A stretch of DNA of 64,000 nucleotides, from positions 248,001-312,000 of the forward strand of contig NZ_SMYO01000002.1 in assembly GCF_004358205.1 (NCBI RefSeq), read 5' to 3'. A program made the position numbers and the translations under genes. This stretch comes from Bacillus salipaludis (GTDB taxonomy: Bacteria; Bacillota; Bacilli; Bacillales_B; DSM-18226). The notes below the pieces were generated by a model. The model was not told where the DNA came from. It was given only the letters and a program-made list of their open reading frames with translations, and ran no database searches. Shown here piece after piece: positions 1 through 8,700 of the stretch. Within the stretch, counting starts at the first letter, position 1. Each line of letters starts with the position of its first letter.

Positions 1-1
1 T

Positions 2-253
2 GATGCAGCGGATAAAATCAGTCCGATGATGTATGATGCGTGGTTCCAAAAACAGGTGTCGCTAAATCAAGCGATTTGGGTCGGCAATGGGATTGCTGAG
101 CAATATGTCTTTAAGATTGGCAAAATCACGAACGACCTATATGGAGAGCTGCCGGAGGGCTTTGGCTATGTCATCCAGAAGGACAAAGTGAAGCTTTTGA
201 AGCTTGTGACTGCTGCAGAGGTTCTTGTAGAGGGGGCGGTGCAATATGCGTAA
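2..253 (+). CDS. essC: Type VII secretion ATPase EssC/YukB, C-terminal fragment (cut by window start)
   Basis: The frame is open from the first bases of the window, so only the last 83 residues of a longer protein are seen. The tail carries WVGNGIAEQYVFKI, a GYVIQKDKVKLLKLV strand and a short acidic end, which resembles the very C-terminus of FtsK/SpoIIIE-type EssC (YukB) ATPases. The family drives export of WXG100 proteins through the membrane. The assignment leans on the context: the next genes are a YukD-like protein, with its start inside this gene's end (8-bp overlap), and two WXG100 proteins. No ATPase motif lies inside the window, so the family call is an inference from tail and neighbours. 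Confidence 0.6.
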   Translation, partial: DAADKISPMMYDAWFQKQVSLNQAIWVGNGIAEQYVFKIGKITNDLYGELPEGFGYVIQKDKVKLLKLVTAAEVLVEGAVQYA

Positions 254-497
254 GATTTTAGTTGAAGTCTATAACCCCGCCGCCTCACGTTCCTTTGATG
301 TGTTTATTCCGGTAAAAAGTAAGCTGTATGAAGTTTTAATGTTGTTGTCGAATACGGTTTCTGAGTTATCTCAGGGCTATTATAAGGCGTCTGAGCAGAC
401 AATTCTTTGTGACCGGAAGACGGGGAATGTTTTGGACTTGGGCAGGACGATTGAGGAGCTTGGCTTGAAGAATGGGGCGAAGTTGATGCTGCTGTGA
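246..497 (+). CDS. yukD: YukD/EsaB-like ubiquitin-fold type VII secretion protein
   Basis: An 83-residue protein with a beta-grasp pattern: MRKILVEVYNP, a FDVFIPV strand, a helix with LYEVLMLLSNTV, and a final ELGLKNGAKLMLL that matches the typical end of ubiquitin-like YukD/EsaB proteins. These are small cytoplasmic components of the Firmicute type VII system (T7SSb). The start overlaps the end of the EssC fragment by 8 bp, which implies translational coupling in one operon. Length equals the family norm of about 80 residues. The order EssC then YukD then WXG100 is a rearranged version of the B. subtilis yukEDCB cluster. Confidence 0.8.
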   Translation: MRKILVEVYNPAASRSFDVFIPVKSKLYEVLMLLSNTVSELSQGYYKASEQTILCDRKTGNVLDLGRTIEELGLKNGAKLMLL

Positions 498-522
498 ATG
501 GGTTTGGCTTTAGGCTTGGCTT

Positions 523-609
523 ATTGTTGGATAAGGTTCGCCGCCCATTGTCGGATAGCGGTGTCCAATTGTCGTATAAGGTTTGCCCATTGTCGGATAG
601 GTGTCCAAC
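523..609. repeat. Degenerate 21-bp tandem repeat (about 4 units)
   Basis: Between yukD and the first WXG100 gene the sequence repeats a unit beginning ATTGTCGGATA. The last three units are exactly 21 bp each (547-567, 568-588, 589-609); the first (523-546) is 24 bp. The block ends 43 bp before the next start codon. No gene or start signal accounts for it. Other intergenic blocks in the window share the 21-bp period but not the sequence. Confidence 0.8.
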
Positions 610-652
610 CGCCAAACAGCGAACGAAAACACTTTAAAGGAGGTGAAAAAAC

Positions 653-955
653 ATGGCAAGATCCATTATGGTAGATCCGGCTAAGCTGGAAGACGCAGCA
701 AATAAGATTGATCAGCAATCAGCTGAATACGAAAGACTTTATAAAGCACTTTTTCAAGAAGTAGACGGAATGCAGGCTGCTTGGCAAGGGCAGGATAACG
801 TTGCATATACGACCCAAATCAAAGGATTTACGGATGATTTCCAAAAAATGACTCAGCTTATGAGACAATACTCCGATTTCCTAAAAGTTAGCGCAAAAAC
901 TTACAGAAACACACAGCAAGATATCATTTCTGGAGCGAAACGTCTGACAAACTAA
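653..955 (+). CDS. yukE: WXG100-family secreted protein (EsxA/YukE-like)
   Basis: A 100-residue, all-helical protein with the WXG100 hallmark W-Q-G at the turn between two helices (MQAAWQGQDNVAY). It carries no signal peptide, as expected for a type VII substrate, and the C-terminal helix YRNTQQDIISGAKRL fits the family. A strong ribosome binding site (AAAGGAGGTG) precedes the ATG. WXG100 proteins dimerise and are exported by the EssC machine; the EssC end and YukD lie just upstream. A second WXG100 gene follows after 33 bp, so the two products may form a heterodimer. This one is the closer match to YukE/EsxA. Confidence 0.93.
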   Translation: MARSIMVDPAKLEDAANKIDQQSAEYERLYKALFQEVDGMQAAWQGQDNVAYTTQIKGFTDDFQKMTQLMRQYSDFLKVSAKTYRNTQQDIISGAKRLTN

Positions 956-988
956 TAAGTAGATTGCTAGGAAAGAGAGGTGGAACCC

Positions 989-1291
989 ATGACAATTGAA
1001 GGAATTAAAATTGGCCTTAATGAGGTCACTAGTACCGCCAGCCAAATCCGCACGTTAAACCACAATTTAACAGCGAGACTGGACGAAATCAAAAAAGAAA
1101 TGAACGCCTTAGCCAATGCGTGGAACAGTGATGCATCCAACACAATCAGAAACAACTTTAACTCACTAGTACCAAAATTCGATAACTTCCGCGAAATCGT
1201 CGAAAGCTACGGAAAATTCTTAGACCAAACCGTAAACTCATACGACAGCACAGAAACAGCCATCAACAATAACGCCAGCGCATTCAAATAA
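989..1291 (+). CDS. Second WXG100-family protein
   Basis: A 100-residue helical hairpin protein. The turn reads AWNSDAS, a W-x-S variant of the WXG motif. The ATG at 989 is preferred over an upstream in-frame GTG at 980 because it sits 8 bases after GAAAGAGAGG. The C-terminal region (SYDSTETAINNNASAF) is typical of WXG100 proteins. The gene lies 33 bp after the first WXG100 gene and is followed by a strong inverted repeat. Its role as a partner or alternative substrate of the type VII system is inferred from size, fold and position. Confidence 0.88.
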   Translation: MTIEGIKIGLNEVTSTASQIRTLNHNLTARLDEIKKEMNALANAWNSDASNTIRNNFNSLVPKFDNFREIVESYGKFLDQTVNSYDSTETAINNNASAFK

Positions 1292-1330
1292 TTTAGATTG
1301 TGGAACATTCTGTGGAACAAGAAAATTCGG

Positions 1331-1368
1331 GTGGTGCCTGGCACCTGTCGAATTTTGTCAGGCACCAC
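1331..1368. repeat. Dispersed palindromic repeat, GTGGTGCCTG type
   Basis: An inverted repeat GTGGTGCCTG (1331-1340) / CAGGCACCAC (1359-1368), with TGTCGAATTTTGTC in the loop. The same words recur in eight other intergenic places in this window. Here it sits between the second WXG100 gene and the FHA gene and could attenuate transcription, but it has no T-run. Confidence 0.8.
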
Positions 1369-1390
1369 TAACATAGGGAGGGGAGTTTAG

Positions 1391-2455
1391 ATGATTAGAA
1401 ATATGGAGCTTAAGCTAGAGGATTATGGGTTTTCGAAGTATTTTTATTTTCCGGTTCCGGAGGGTATGGAGTTGGATGCTGAATTGGTGGCGGATAAGGC
1501 GGAGACGGATTTGTTGACGAATAATAAGATGCGGATTTCCGGGCTGCTGCCGTTTGGTGTGGTGAAGAAGGATGGGGCGGCTGCGCTGCGTTATGATATG
1601 ATTTCGCAGGTCAATTTGGAGCAGCTTTTCGCGAGTACCCTAACGAAGGCGCAGCTTGTGGACAATCTTTTAATGATGATGGAAGGTCTCGAGGACCTCA
1701 AGAAACATGGCCTCAATCCCGAGAAAATCCTGCTCAACAAGAAATATATCTTCCTTGATGACTTTTCAAATAGATTAGTATTTTTGTACGTTCCGGTGAA
1801 AGTTAATGTTTTTGAAAAGGTATCAATGAACGAGTTTCTTAAAACGTTGATCGCCGAGACTTCGTACGATGAAGCAGATGATTTGTTATTTTTTATCAAG
1901 CTCCACAATTATCTAGTCAAAAACGCTGACCTTCATTTACCGGATTTTAAAGAAAAGCTGAAGGAGTTTGCTGCGGTTGGTGCGGGCCCTGGGGCGGATT
2001 CAAGCAAGGCGGTTCCACAGGCTCATTTTTATAGTCCAAGCCATGGTAATGTTGTCAGTGAAGCGGCTGCCGCATTGGAAGAGGGTACGACGGTTTTAGG
2101 TGCGGTCAACATTCAGGAGGAAGAGGGCACCACGGCATTGGGGGTCGGACCGCAATCTTTTGCAAGGCCGTTTCTATTCGAAGCAGCTACAGGTGAAAAA
2201 ATCTTTCTGAGGAAGGATGTTTTTAAGCTGGGCAGGGACCCGGAGCAGGTTGATTTTGTTGCGAAAAATAAAGTGGTCGGCCGGGTTCATGCGGAGATCC
2301 TTACGGTGGATGGAGAATATTTCTTTGTGGACAAACAGTCTCGAAATGGCAGCTACTTAAACGGGGTAAGGCTCGTTCAAAACAGTAAAACCAAGCTGAA
2401 GCATGAAGATAAAATTAAACTCGCAAACGAAGAGTTTGTTTTTAGATTCTTTTAA
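1391..2455 (+). CDS. DUF6382 + FHA domain protein of the type VII/kinase locus
   Basis: A 354-residue protein in three parts. Residues 1 to about 190 resemble DUF6382, a pseudokinase-like region found beside FHA domains. Residues about 195-260 form a low-complexity linker. Residues about 262-354 are an FHA phosphothreonine-binding domain, with KLGRDPEQ (G281, R282), GRVHAEI (H300) and NGSYLNG (N319 to G325). The linker has two copies of an E-x-T-T-x-L-G motif (Thr233/234 and Thr247/248), like the phospho-acceptor sites N-terminal to FHA domains in GarA-type regulators. The neighbouring PP2C and Ser/Thr kinase genes are the likely writer and eraser. Start: GGGAGGGGAG precedes the ATG. Confidence 0.88.
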   Translation: MIRNMELKLEDYGFSKYFYFPVPEGMELDAELVADKAETDLLTNNKMRISGLLPFGVVKKDGAAALRYDMISQVNLEQLFASTLTKAQLVDNLLMMMEGLEDLKKHGLNPEKILLNKKYIFLDDFSNRLVFLYVPVKVNVFEKVSMNEFLKTLIAETSYDEADDLLFFIKLHNYLVKNADLHLPDFKEKLKEFAAVGAGPGADSSKAVPQAHFYSPSHGNVVSEAAAALEEGTTVLGAVNIQEEEGTTALGVGPQSFARPFLFEAATGEKIFLRKDVFKLGRDPEQVDFVAKNKVVGRVHAEILTVDGEYFFVDKQSRNGSYLNGVRLVQNSKTKLKHEDKIKLANEEFVFRFF

Positions 2456-2566
2456 AATAATAGATTTTGAGATTCGCGGATAAAATTTTTAATCTGAGGA
2501 TAAGGGGTAATTTTGTACCTCTTTCAGGGATATATAGGTGAAAAACAAAAGAATGAGGTTTGAAAT

Positions 2567-3334
2567 ATGGCCATTTTAACCGCATTCCATACCGATGTGG
2601 GAATAAAAAAGAAAACCAATCAGGATGGATTATTACTAAAAACGGCCCGGACACCCAAAGGGCAGGTCGGCCTGTTCGTGGTCTGTGACGGCATGGGGGG
2701 CCTGGCCCAGGGAGAACTCGCCAGCGCAACCGTCATCAGGGGGATGGCCGATTGGTTTGACTCCGAGATGCCGAACATCGCTCAATCCGAGCACATGGAG
2801 GAAGACATTCGCAGGGAGTTAGAAGCCTGCATTCAACAATTAAATGAAAAAATCTTGGGCTACGGGGAGTCTGAAAAGGTAACCTTAGGGACTACCGTGA
2901 CGGCACTGCTCATGGTTCACGACAAATACTATATCGTCCACATTGGCGACAGCAGAGTCTATCACATTTCGAGTACCCTAACCCAATTAACGACAGATCA
3001 AACGTTGGTCGCAAGAGAAGTGGCCCGTGGCAACCTCACAGAGGAGCAGGCTAAATCTGATCCGCGCCGAAATGTGTTGCTGCAATGCGTTGGGGCGACG
3101 AAGAATATTGAGATTGCTTTCTCTTCGGGGGAACTTAAGGAAAATACGGTATTTATGTTGTGCTCAGATGGATTTTATCATCAGATTTCAGAGGAAGAAC
3201 TGGCGGAGAGCTTTCATCCGGCCAAACTGATAGATGAAGTGCAGATGAAGGAAAAGGTAATCGAGTTAGTAGAGTTAGTGAAAGCACGAAAAGAAGTCGA
3301 TAACATAACGGTTGTGGCGGCAAAAGTGGTCTAA
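2567..3334 (+). CDS. PP2C-family Ser/Thr protein phosphatase
   Basis: A 255-residue cytoplasmic phosphatase covering a full PP2C domain. Metal-binding and catalytic motifs are in order: TNQD (D20), CDGMGG (D41, G42), HIGDSRVY, LCSDGFYHQ and DNITVV near the end. Members remove phosphate from Ser/Thr residues using two or three Mn/Mg ions. The gene is followed after 19 bp by the kinase gene, which forms a matched kinase/phosphatase pair like PrkC/PrpC. Probable targets are the FHA protein and the ETTLL membrane protein on either side; this is inferred from position. Confidence 0.95.
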   Translation: MAILTAFHTDVGIKKKTNQDGLLLKTARTPKGQVGLFVVCDGMGGLAQGELASATVIRGMADWFDSEMPNIAQSEHMEEDIRRELEACIQQLNEKILGYGESEKVTLGTTVTALLMVHDKYYIVHIGDSRVYHISSTLTQLTTDQTLVAREVARGNLTEEQAKSDPRRNVLLQCVGATKNIEIAFSSGELKENTVFMLCSDGFYHQISEEELAESFHPAKLIDEVQMKEKVIELVELVKARKEVDNITVVAAKVV

Positions 3335-3353
3335 GCTACGGGGGGAGTTTTTC

Positions 3354-5288
3354 TTGATACAGATTGGAACAGTAATCGATGGTCGCTATGAAATATTAAA
3401 AGAGATCGGCCGCGGCGGGATGAGTATCGTCTACCTTGCCATGGATAACCGCCTCAATAAATCCTTGGTCGTAAAAGATATCCGCAAGCGTGAGCCGAGC
3501 AACAACGAACTGCTTATCAACAGCTTGATTATCGAAGCCAACATGCTGAAGAAACTCGACCACGGGGCCTTGCCGAAAATCTATGACATTATCGATGCAA
3601 AAGGCGACATCTACGTCGTTATGGACTACATCGAAGGCGAGTCGCTAAAGGAAAAACTGAAACGAGAAAAAACGATTCCCGCAGACAAAGTCATTGAATG
3701 GGCGAAGCAGCTCGGTGAAGTTTTAGAGTATTTACATACGAGAAAACCCCACCCGATCATTTACAGGGATATGAAACCGGACAACATCATGCTCACTCCA
3801 GAAGGAAAAATCAAGCTCGTCGACTTCGGGATCGCCCGCGAGTTTAAGGCGGAAAGCACAACCGATACGACCAATCTTGGGACGAAATCCTATGCAGCGC
3901 CAGAGCAGCTCTCCGGGAAGCAAACCGATGCAAGGACCGATCTTTATAGTTTAGGAGTTACCTTATATCATCTCGTCACTGGAAAAAGTATCAATGAACC
4001 GCCGTTTGAGTTGAAGCCGATCCGCCACTGGGATCCGGCCCTGCCGGAAGGGCTTGAACATATTATCCATAAGTGTACCCAGTCCGAGCCAAATAACCGA
4101 TATCAAAGCAGTAGTGAGCTGCTCTATGATCTTTACAATATTAACAAGTTGACGGAAGGATACAAACAACGGTTGCGGAAAAAATTGTCGGTGTATCTGA
4201 TCCCTGTCATACTGTTTTTTATTTTTACAACGACAGCTGTTGCTGGGTTTCAGGGCATCAAAAATACGGAATTCCAGGATTATATGAAGCTAGTAAATAC
4301 TGCAGACGTCTCGCATATGAATGGCGAGGACGAGAAGGCGCTCACATTGCTGGATAAAGCGATCACAGGCGTCGATAAAAAGCGGCCGGAGGCTTATATC
4401 AGTTTGTTGGATTTATTTATTAGCCGCGATGAAACCGATGACGGCCTAGCAAAAATTGAAACTTATATCAACGGTGAATATGGGAATATCCAAAAAAATA
4501 GTGTGCTCCGCTTCAAGATGGGGATGACGTATTTTGATTTGATGCATAATTATCCGGAGGCGCTGAAGCATTTTAATCATGTTGATCCCGAGGAAATCCC
4601 TGATGTGCAATACTATGAGACGATTGCCACGCAGGCGAGCTCGATGAATATAGATTATAAAAAATTTGCCAACAACTTGAAGAAGTTTGAAAAATTTAAT
4701 GATGGGCTCGCGAATGACCGGAAAAAGGTCGATAACTATAAATCCTTGGCCGGAATTTATATTTCCTATAAAGGGGAGTTGGCCGAGGCAAATACAAAAA
4801 CGATTGAAATTATCAATAAAGCATATAAAGTCCTTAAGTCAATCGATGATGAAAAATTGGAATCCCAGTATGAAGAAGATTTTAAAAGCAAACTGGGGCA
4901 AGCCTATTACAGCAGGGGCGTGAAATTGCAGTCAAGAGCAGATCTTGAACAGGCAATCCAATTTTATCAAGAACTGCTGCAGGATTTGGACGTACAAGAC
5001 AAACCGGAAGTGTTAACGAAAATCGGTGCGATTTATCACGATATGGATGATGAGGAGAAGGCCGTCACGATGCTGCAGGATACGATCAAGGGATATCCGA
5101 AGTACATCGATGCCTATATGAAACTAGCAGATGTATTGCTGGATATTGAACAAGCCAAGCCGGAGGGCAAGCGTAATTTTAAGCAGGCCAAACAAGTGTA
5201 TGAAAAAGTGAGTAAGCTTGCCGGTGCGAAGGGCGATGCTGATTTTAAAAAGTTGACAGGGCGGCTTGTGACACTCGGTCTCAAGTAG
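3354..5288 (+). CDS. Membrane Ser/Thr protein kinase with TPR-like extracytoplasmic domain
   Basis: A 644-residue protein read from a TTG at 3354, chosen because GGGGGGAG ends 7 bases before it; an in-frame GTG at 3312 lies inside the phosphatase gene. Kinase domain: glycine loop GRGGMSIVY (19-27), Lys41, catalytic YRDMKPDN (Asp139, with Tyr where His is usual), DFG at 157-159 and an APE motif. One membrane segment spans about 278-299. The rest, about 340 residues, is helical with TPR-like pairs. This layout (kinase inside, TPR outside) differs from PASTA kinases such as PrkC. It is co-transcribed with the PP2C gene and is the likely kinase for the Thr-rich motifs in neighbouring proteins. 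Confidence 0.93.
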   Translation: MIQIGTVIDGRYEILKEIGRGGMSIVYLAMDNRLNKSLVVKDIRKREPSNNELLINSLIIEANMLKKLDHGALPKIYDIIDAKGDIYVVMDYIEGESLKEKLKREKTIPADKVIEWAKQLGEVLEYLHTRKPHPIIYRDMKPDNIMLTPEGKIKLVDFGIAREFKAESTTDTTNLGTKSYAAPEQLSGKQTDARTDLYSLGVTLYHLVTGKSINEPPFELKPIRHWDPALPEGLEHIIHKCTQSEPNNRYQSSSELLYDLYNINKLTEGYKQRLRKKLSVYLIPVILFFIFTTTAVAGFQGIKNTEFQDYMKLVNTADVSHMNGEDEKALTLLDKAITGVDKKRPEAYISLLDLFISRDETDDGLAKIETYINGEYGNIQKNSVLRFKMGMTYFDLMHNYPEALKHFNHVDPEEIPDVQYYETIATQASSMNIDYKKFANNLKKFEKFNDGLANDRKKVDNYKSLAGIYISYKGELAEANTKTIEIINKAYKVLKSIDDEKLESQYEEDFKSKLGQAYYSRGVKLQSRADLEQAIQFYQELLQDLDVQDKPEVLTKIGAIYHDMDDEEKAVTMLQDTIKGYPKYIDAYMKLADVLLDIEQAKPEGKRNFKQAKQVYEKVSKLAGAKGDADFKKLTGRLVTLGLK

Positions 5289-5303
5289 AAAGGGGGAGAA
5301 AAG

Positions 5304-5696
5304 ATGGGGTACCAGATCATGTTTTACGGGGGCCTAGCCGGCGCCCTGATTGCTCTCGCCATTTCGATTGTCCTTTTTGTAAAAATGGAAATCGCCCAGG
5401 TTTTCACGGATTTAACCGGGATTCAGTTTCGGAAAAAGCGCCGTCGAATAGATGAGGAATCTAGGGAAAAGCATACAAAGGAAATCATGCTGAAAAAACA
5501 GTATGCGGAATCAGCGGCAGCGGAGGAAACAGAGCTTTTGGAAGTGGCGGAAACGGTACTGCTGGGGGAAATCGAGGAGACAACCTTGTTGATGGAAGAG
5601 ACTACGCTTTTAGTAGAAGAAACGACACTTTTGGTAGAAAACGAGTTTATCAAAGAAGTAGATGTAGTGATTGTGCATTCCAACACGGTCATCTAG
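5304..5696 (+). CDS. Small membrane protein with tandem ETTLL motifs
   Basis: A 130-residue protein I cannot assign to a named family. It has one membrane segment near residues 7-27, a basic stretch (RKKRRR) that predicts a cytoplasmic C-terminus, a charged helix, and an acidic tail with five spaced motifs: ETELL, ETVLL and three ETTLL copies (Thr76, 84, 93/94, 100/101, 107/108). The motifs repeat every 7-9 residues. They look like phosphothreonine docking sites for the FHA protein in the same operon. The gene starts 15 bp after the kinase gene behind AAAGGGGGAG, and the next gene starts 13 bp after it. Confidence 0.8.
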   Translation: MGYQIMFYGGLAGALIALAISIVLFVKMEIAQVFTDLTGIQFRKKRRRIDEESREKHTKEIMLKKQYAESAAAEETELLEVAETVLLGEIEETTLLMEETTLLVEETTLLVENEFIKEVDVVIVHSNTVI

Positions 5697-5709
5697 AGGG
5701 GATAGGAAA

Positions 5710-8700
5710 ATGTCGGAAATAGCAAACAGAAAATCGCTGATTTGGGTATTAGCGTGCGGATTGTTGCTCTTGTCTGTGCTGTTTTTTAGCACAAACGCGT
5801 TTTCATTGGATGGAGCCAAACGTTTAGTTGTCTTTAACGGCGATCAATGGGATATGGAATCGGACAAGCAGCCCAACTGGTACACAAATGGAAATTCTGT
5901 ATCCTTCCAGATTGATTTAACGGAGGATTTTAAAAACAGTCAGCCGGAAGGGGCGGAAAGGCCGTTTGAGGTTAGCGCATCTTACCCGGGTGCCGCGGTG
6001 AAGCCGGAAATTACCGAGGTGAAAGACGCAGAAAAAGGGTTTCAAGGTGAATACACGGTAACCATTCCCTTGCCTGCGGACAGCAAGGACGGGGATTTGG
6101 ACGTCACGGTTGAGATGGTAAAGAAAAACACGTGGAAAATTCCTGAACATACGAGCACGTTTACGATTAAACGGGATACAACCAAGCCGGTTGTCGACGT
6201 TCAAACGGAGTTTCAGGACGGTGATTTTTTAGACGGCGGGTTTACGGAAAAGCCGGTCACGATGACGGTCAAAGTCGACGACGCTCACTTTGATCCTTCG
6301 AAGGATACGATTTCGGTTGTCAAAGATGATATAGCCTTAAGTTCGTCACCTGAATGGAAGGACGGTCAAACGACTTTGACATTCGACCAAATCGGTGATT
6401 ATGAAGTGAAGGTTGTTGCTGCGGATGAGGCAGGAAACAAGAGTGAAGCGAAAAAGGTCACCTTTGGGATTTGGGATAAGGGTCCGCGCTTAACGATTGT
6501 GAATAGCAGGGAAAATGGCTCTTATAATGAGCCGGTTCAGTTGAAGGTCAGTGATGATTTTAAGATTTGGGATGCCACTGCGGTGGTAGAGAAGGACGGG
6601 GAAACGACGACAAAATCCTTCGACGAACGCGGGAAGACTGCCACTCTTGAGCTTTCGGAACAAGGGGTTTATAAAGTAAAGGTCACGGTGAGGGATCGAA
6701 AAAATCCTGTCGGTCTCGACCTCGGTGAAACCACGTTTACCATTGATACCACGAAGCCGGAGCTAAGCTTTACCGGTGTGGAAGATCAGGGCAGCGACAA
6801 AAAGCCGCGGAAATTTGGAATCGATGTGAAGGATCCGAATTTGGATGAGGATTCTGTGCTGCTGAAGGTGACTCATGATAGCGGTAAGGATAAAACGTTT
6901 GCGGGCAAAGAAGCGTATACAGAGCACAGCCTTACTGAGGACGGTGTCTACAGCCTTGAGCTGTCGGCGGCCGATAAAGCTGGAAACAAAGCAACGAAGA
7001 CGATTACGTTTACCATTGACCAAACGGCGCCGGTGTTGGACATTTCGGATGTTCCCGGGTATATCAATGGGGCGAAAGAGGTTATTTTTACTGCCCAGGA
7101 TTTGACACTTGATGTGGGTAAAATCAATTTAAAAGTATTGAAAGATGGGGCTGCTTACGAAGAGCCGATTTCGTTTGTTGAGTCGGGCCGCGCGGCGGTG
7201 GCCAAGCATACGTTTAAAGACGAGGGCAAATATGAGTTGAGCCTCAATGCAACGGATCGATTAGGAAATGCCGCTTCTGAAAAAACAGCGGCGTTTACGA
7301 TTGATCGTACCGCCCCAGTTGTGACAATTTCCACAGTGGAAGACGGGGCTAAATATGATAAGGATCAAAACGTGAAAATCTCCGTTCAAGATCCTTATTT
7401 GGATCAATACGATGTAGCTGTGAAGAAGGACGGAAAGGCGTATGCAATCAAACCGCTGGTCCTTGACGGCGATACTGCCACGACGGAACATCAATTTGAC
7501 GAAGACGGAGTTTATGAAATCACGGTAACCTCCAAGGACAAAGCAAATAATGAAAAAACGGTTACCAAGATGTTTACGATTGATAAAAACGGTCCGACGA
7601 TTCATTTTTCCGATAATGTTGCACCGGGAGAGCACTACAATACCGATAAAACGGTCACCGTTTCGGTGGATGATTACACATTTGACCCGCAAAAGACGCA
7701 GGTGAAGGTATTGAAAAATGGGGAGGATGTCACGAAGGAAATCATCGGCGACTGGACATTGTCGGATCAATTTAAGTGGATTCTTCGCGGCGAGATGGAG
7801 CTTCCGTTTACGGAGGAAGGCGATTATGACATCACCGTCACCTCAGGAGATATTTTTGGAAAAACCAGCCGCAATCAGCTTTCGTTTGTGATCGATAAAA
7901 CGGCACCGAAAATCGCGTTGACGGGAATCAATGAGGGGGCCTTTGTGCAAAAAGGCGAAGTGACGATTGGCGTGGATGAGACGCATTTTCAAACAGATGA
8001 CGTGACGGTCACGGTTGGGGACAAAAAGCTGACATTCAAAAATACGGGTGTTCACTCTGAAGTGAAAATTCCGTTCACGACGGATGGCGATTACGTTATT
8101 AAGGTTGAAGCGGAGGACAAAGCGGGCAATGTCGCTGAGGCGAAAACCTTATCATTTACGGTCGACACCATTGCACCAAAAATTAGTATTGTGAATAAGA
8201 ATTCGGGTTCTGCGGTGAAGAATGATTCCTACTCCAGCAAGGATAAAGAGGTTTCTGTTGTCGTTGAGGAACATAATTTTAAAAATAATCATGTTGATGT
8301 GAATGTGAAGGAAAACGGTAAAAACTTATCCATCGGTGATTGGAAAAATAGCGGTGAGACCTCTACACTCGATTACGAATTTAAAGAGGACCATGAATAT
8401 ACGATTACAGTTGCGGCAGCCGACGCGGCCGGGAATAAGGGTGCTGAAAAATCAGTCACGTTTACGATTGACCATATCAATCCAGAGCTTGAGATTAGCG
8501 GGATTGAGGATGGGCAGAATTACAAGAGCAAGACCGCTGCGTTTACGGTGAAGGATACCAATATTGATTTAAGCCAAACCTCGCTGAAGGTTTCGCGGAA
8601 CGGCAAGTCGTATCCGGTTGGCTGGCTGGAGTTAACTTCAAAGACAAAGGGCGAGTTAAGCTACAATTTTAAGGATGAAGGAAATTATGTCGTGAAGCTG

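Noticed and set aside
7261..7770. Antisense frames within the Ig-like gene (also 8956-9573)
   Set aside because: They lack ribosome binding sites and follow the codon pattern of the sense gene; shadows only.
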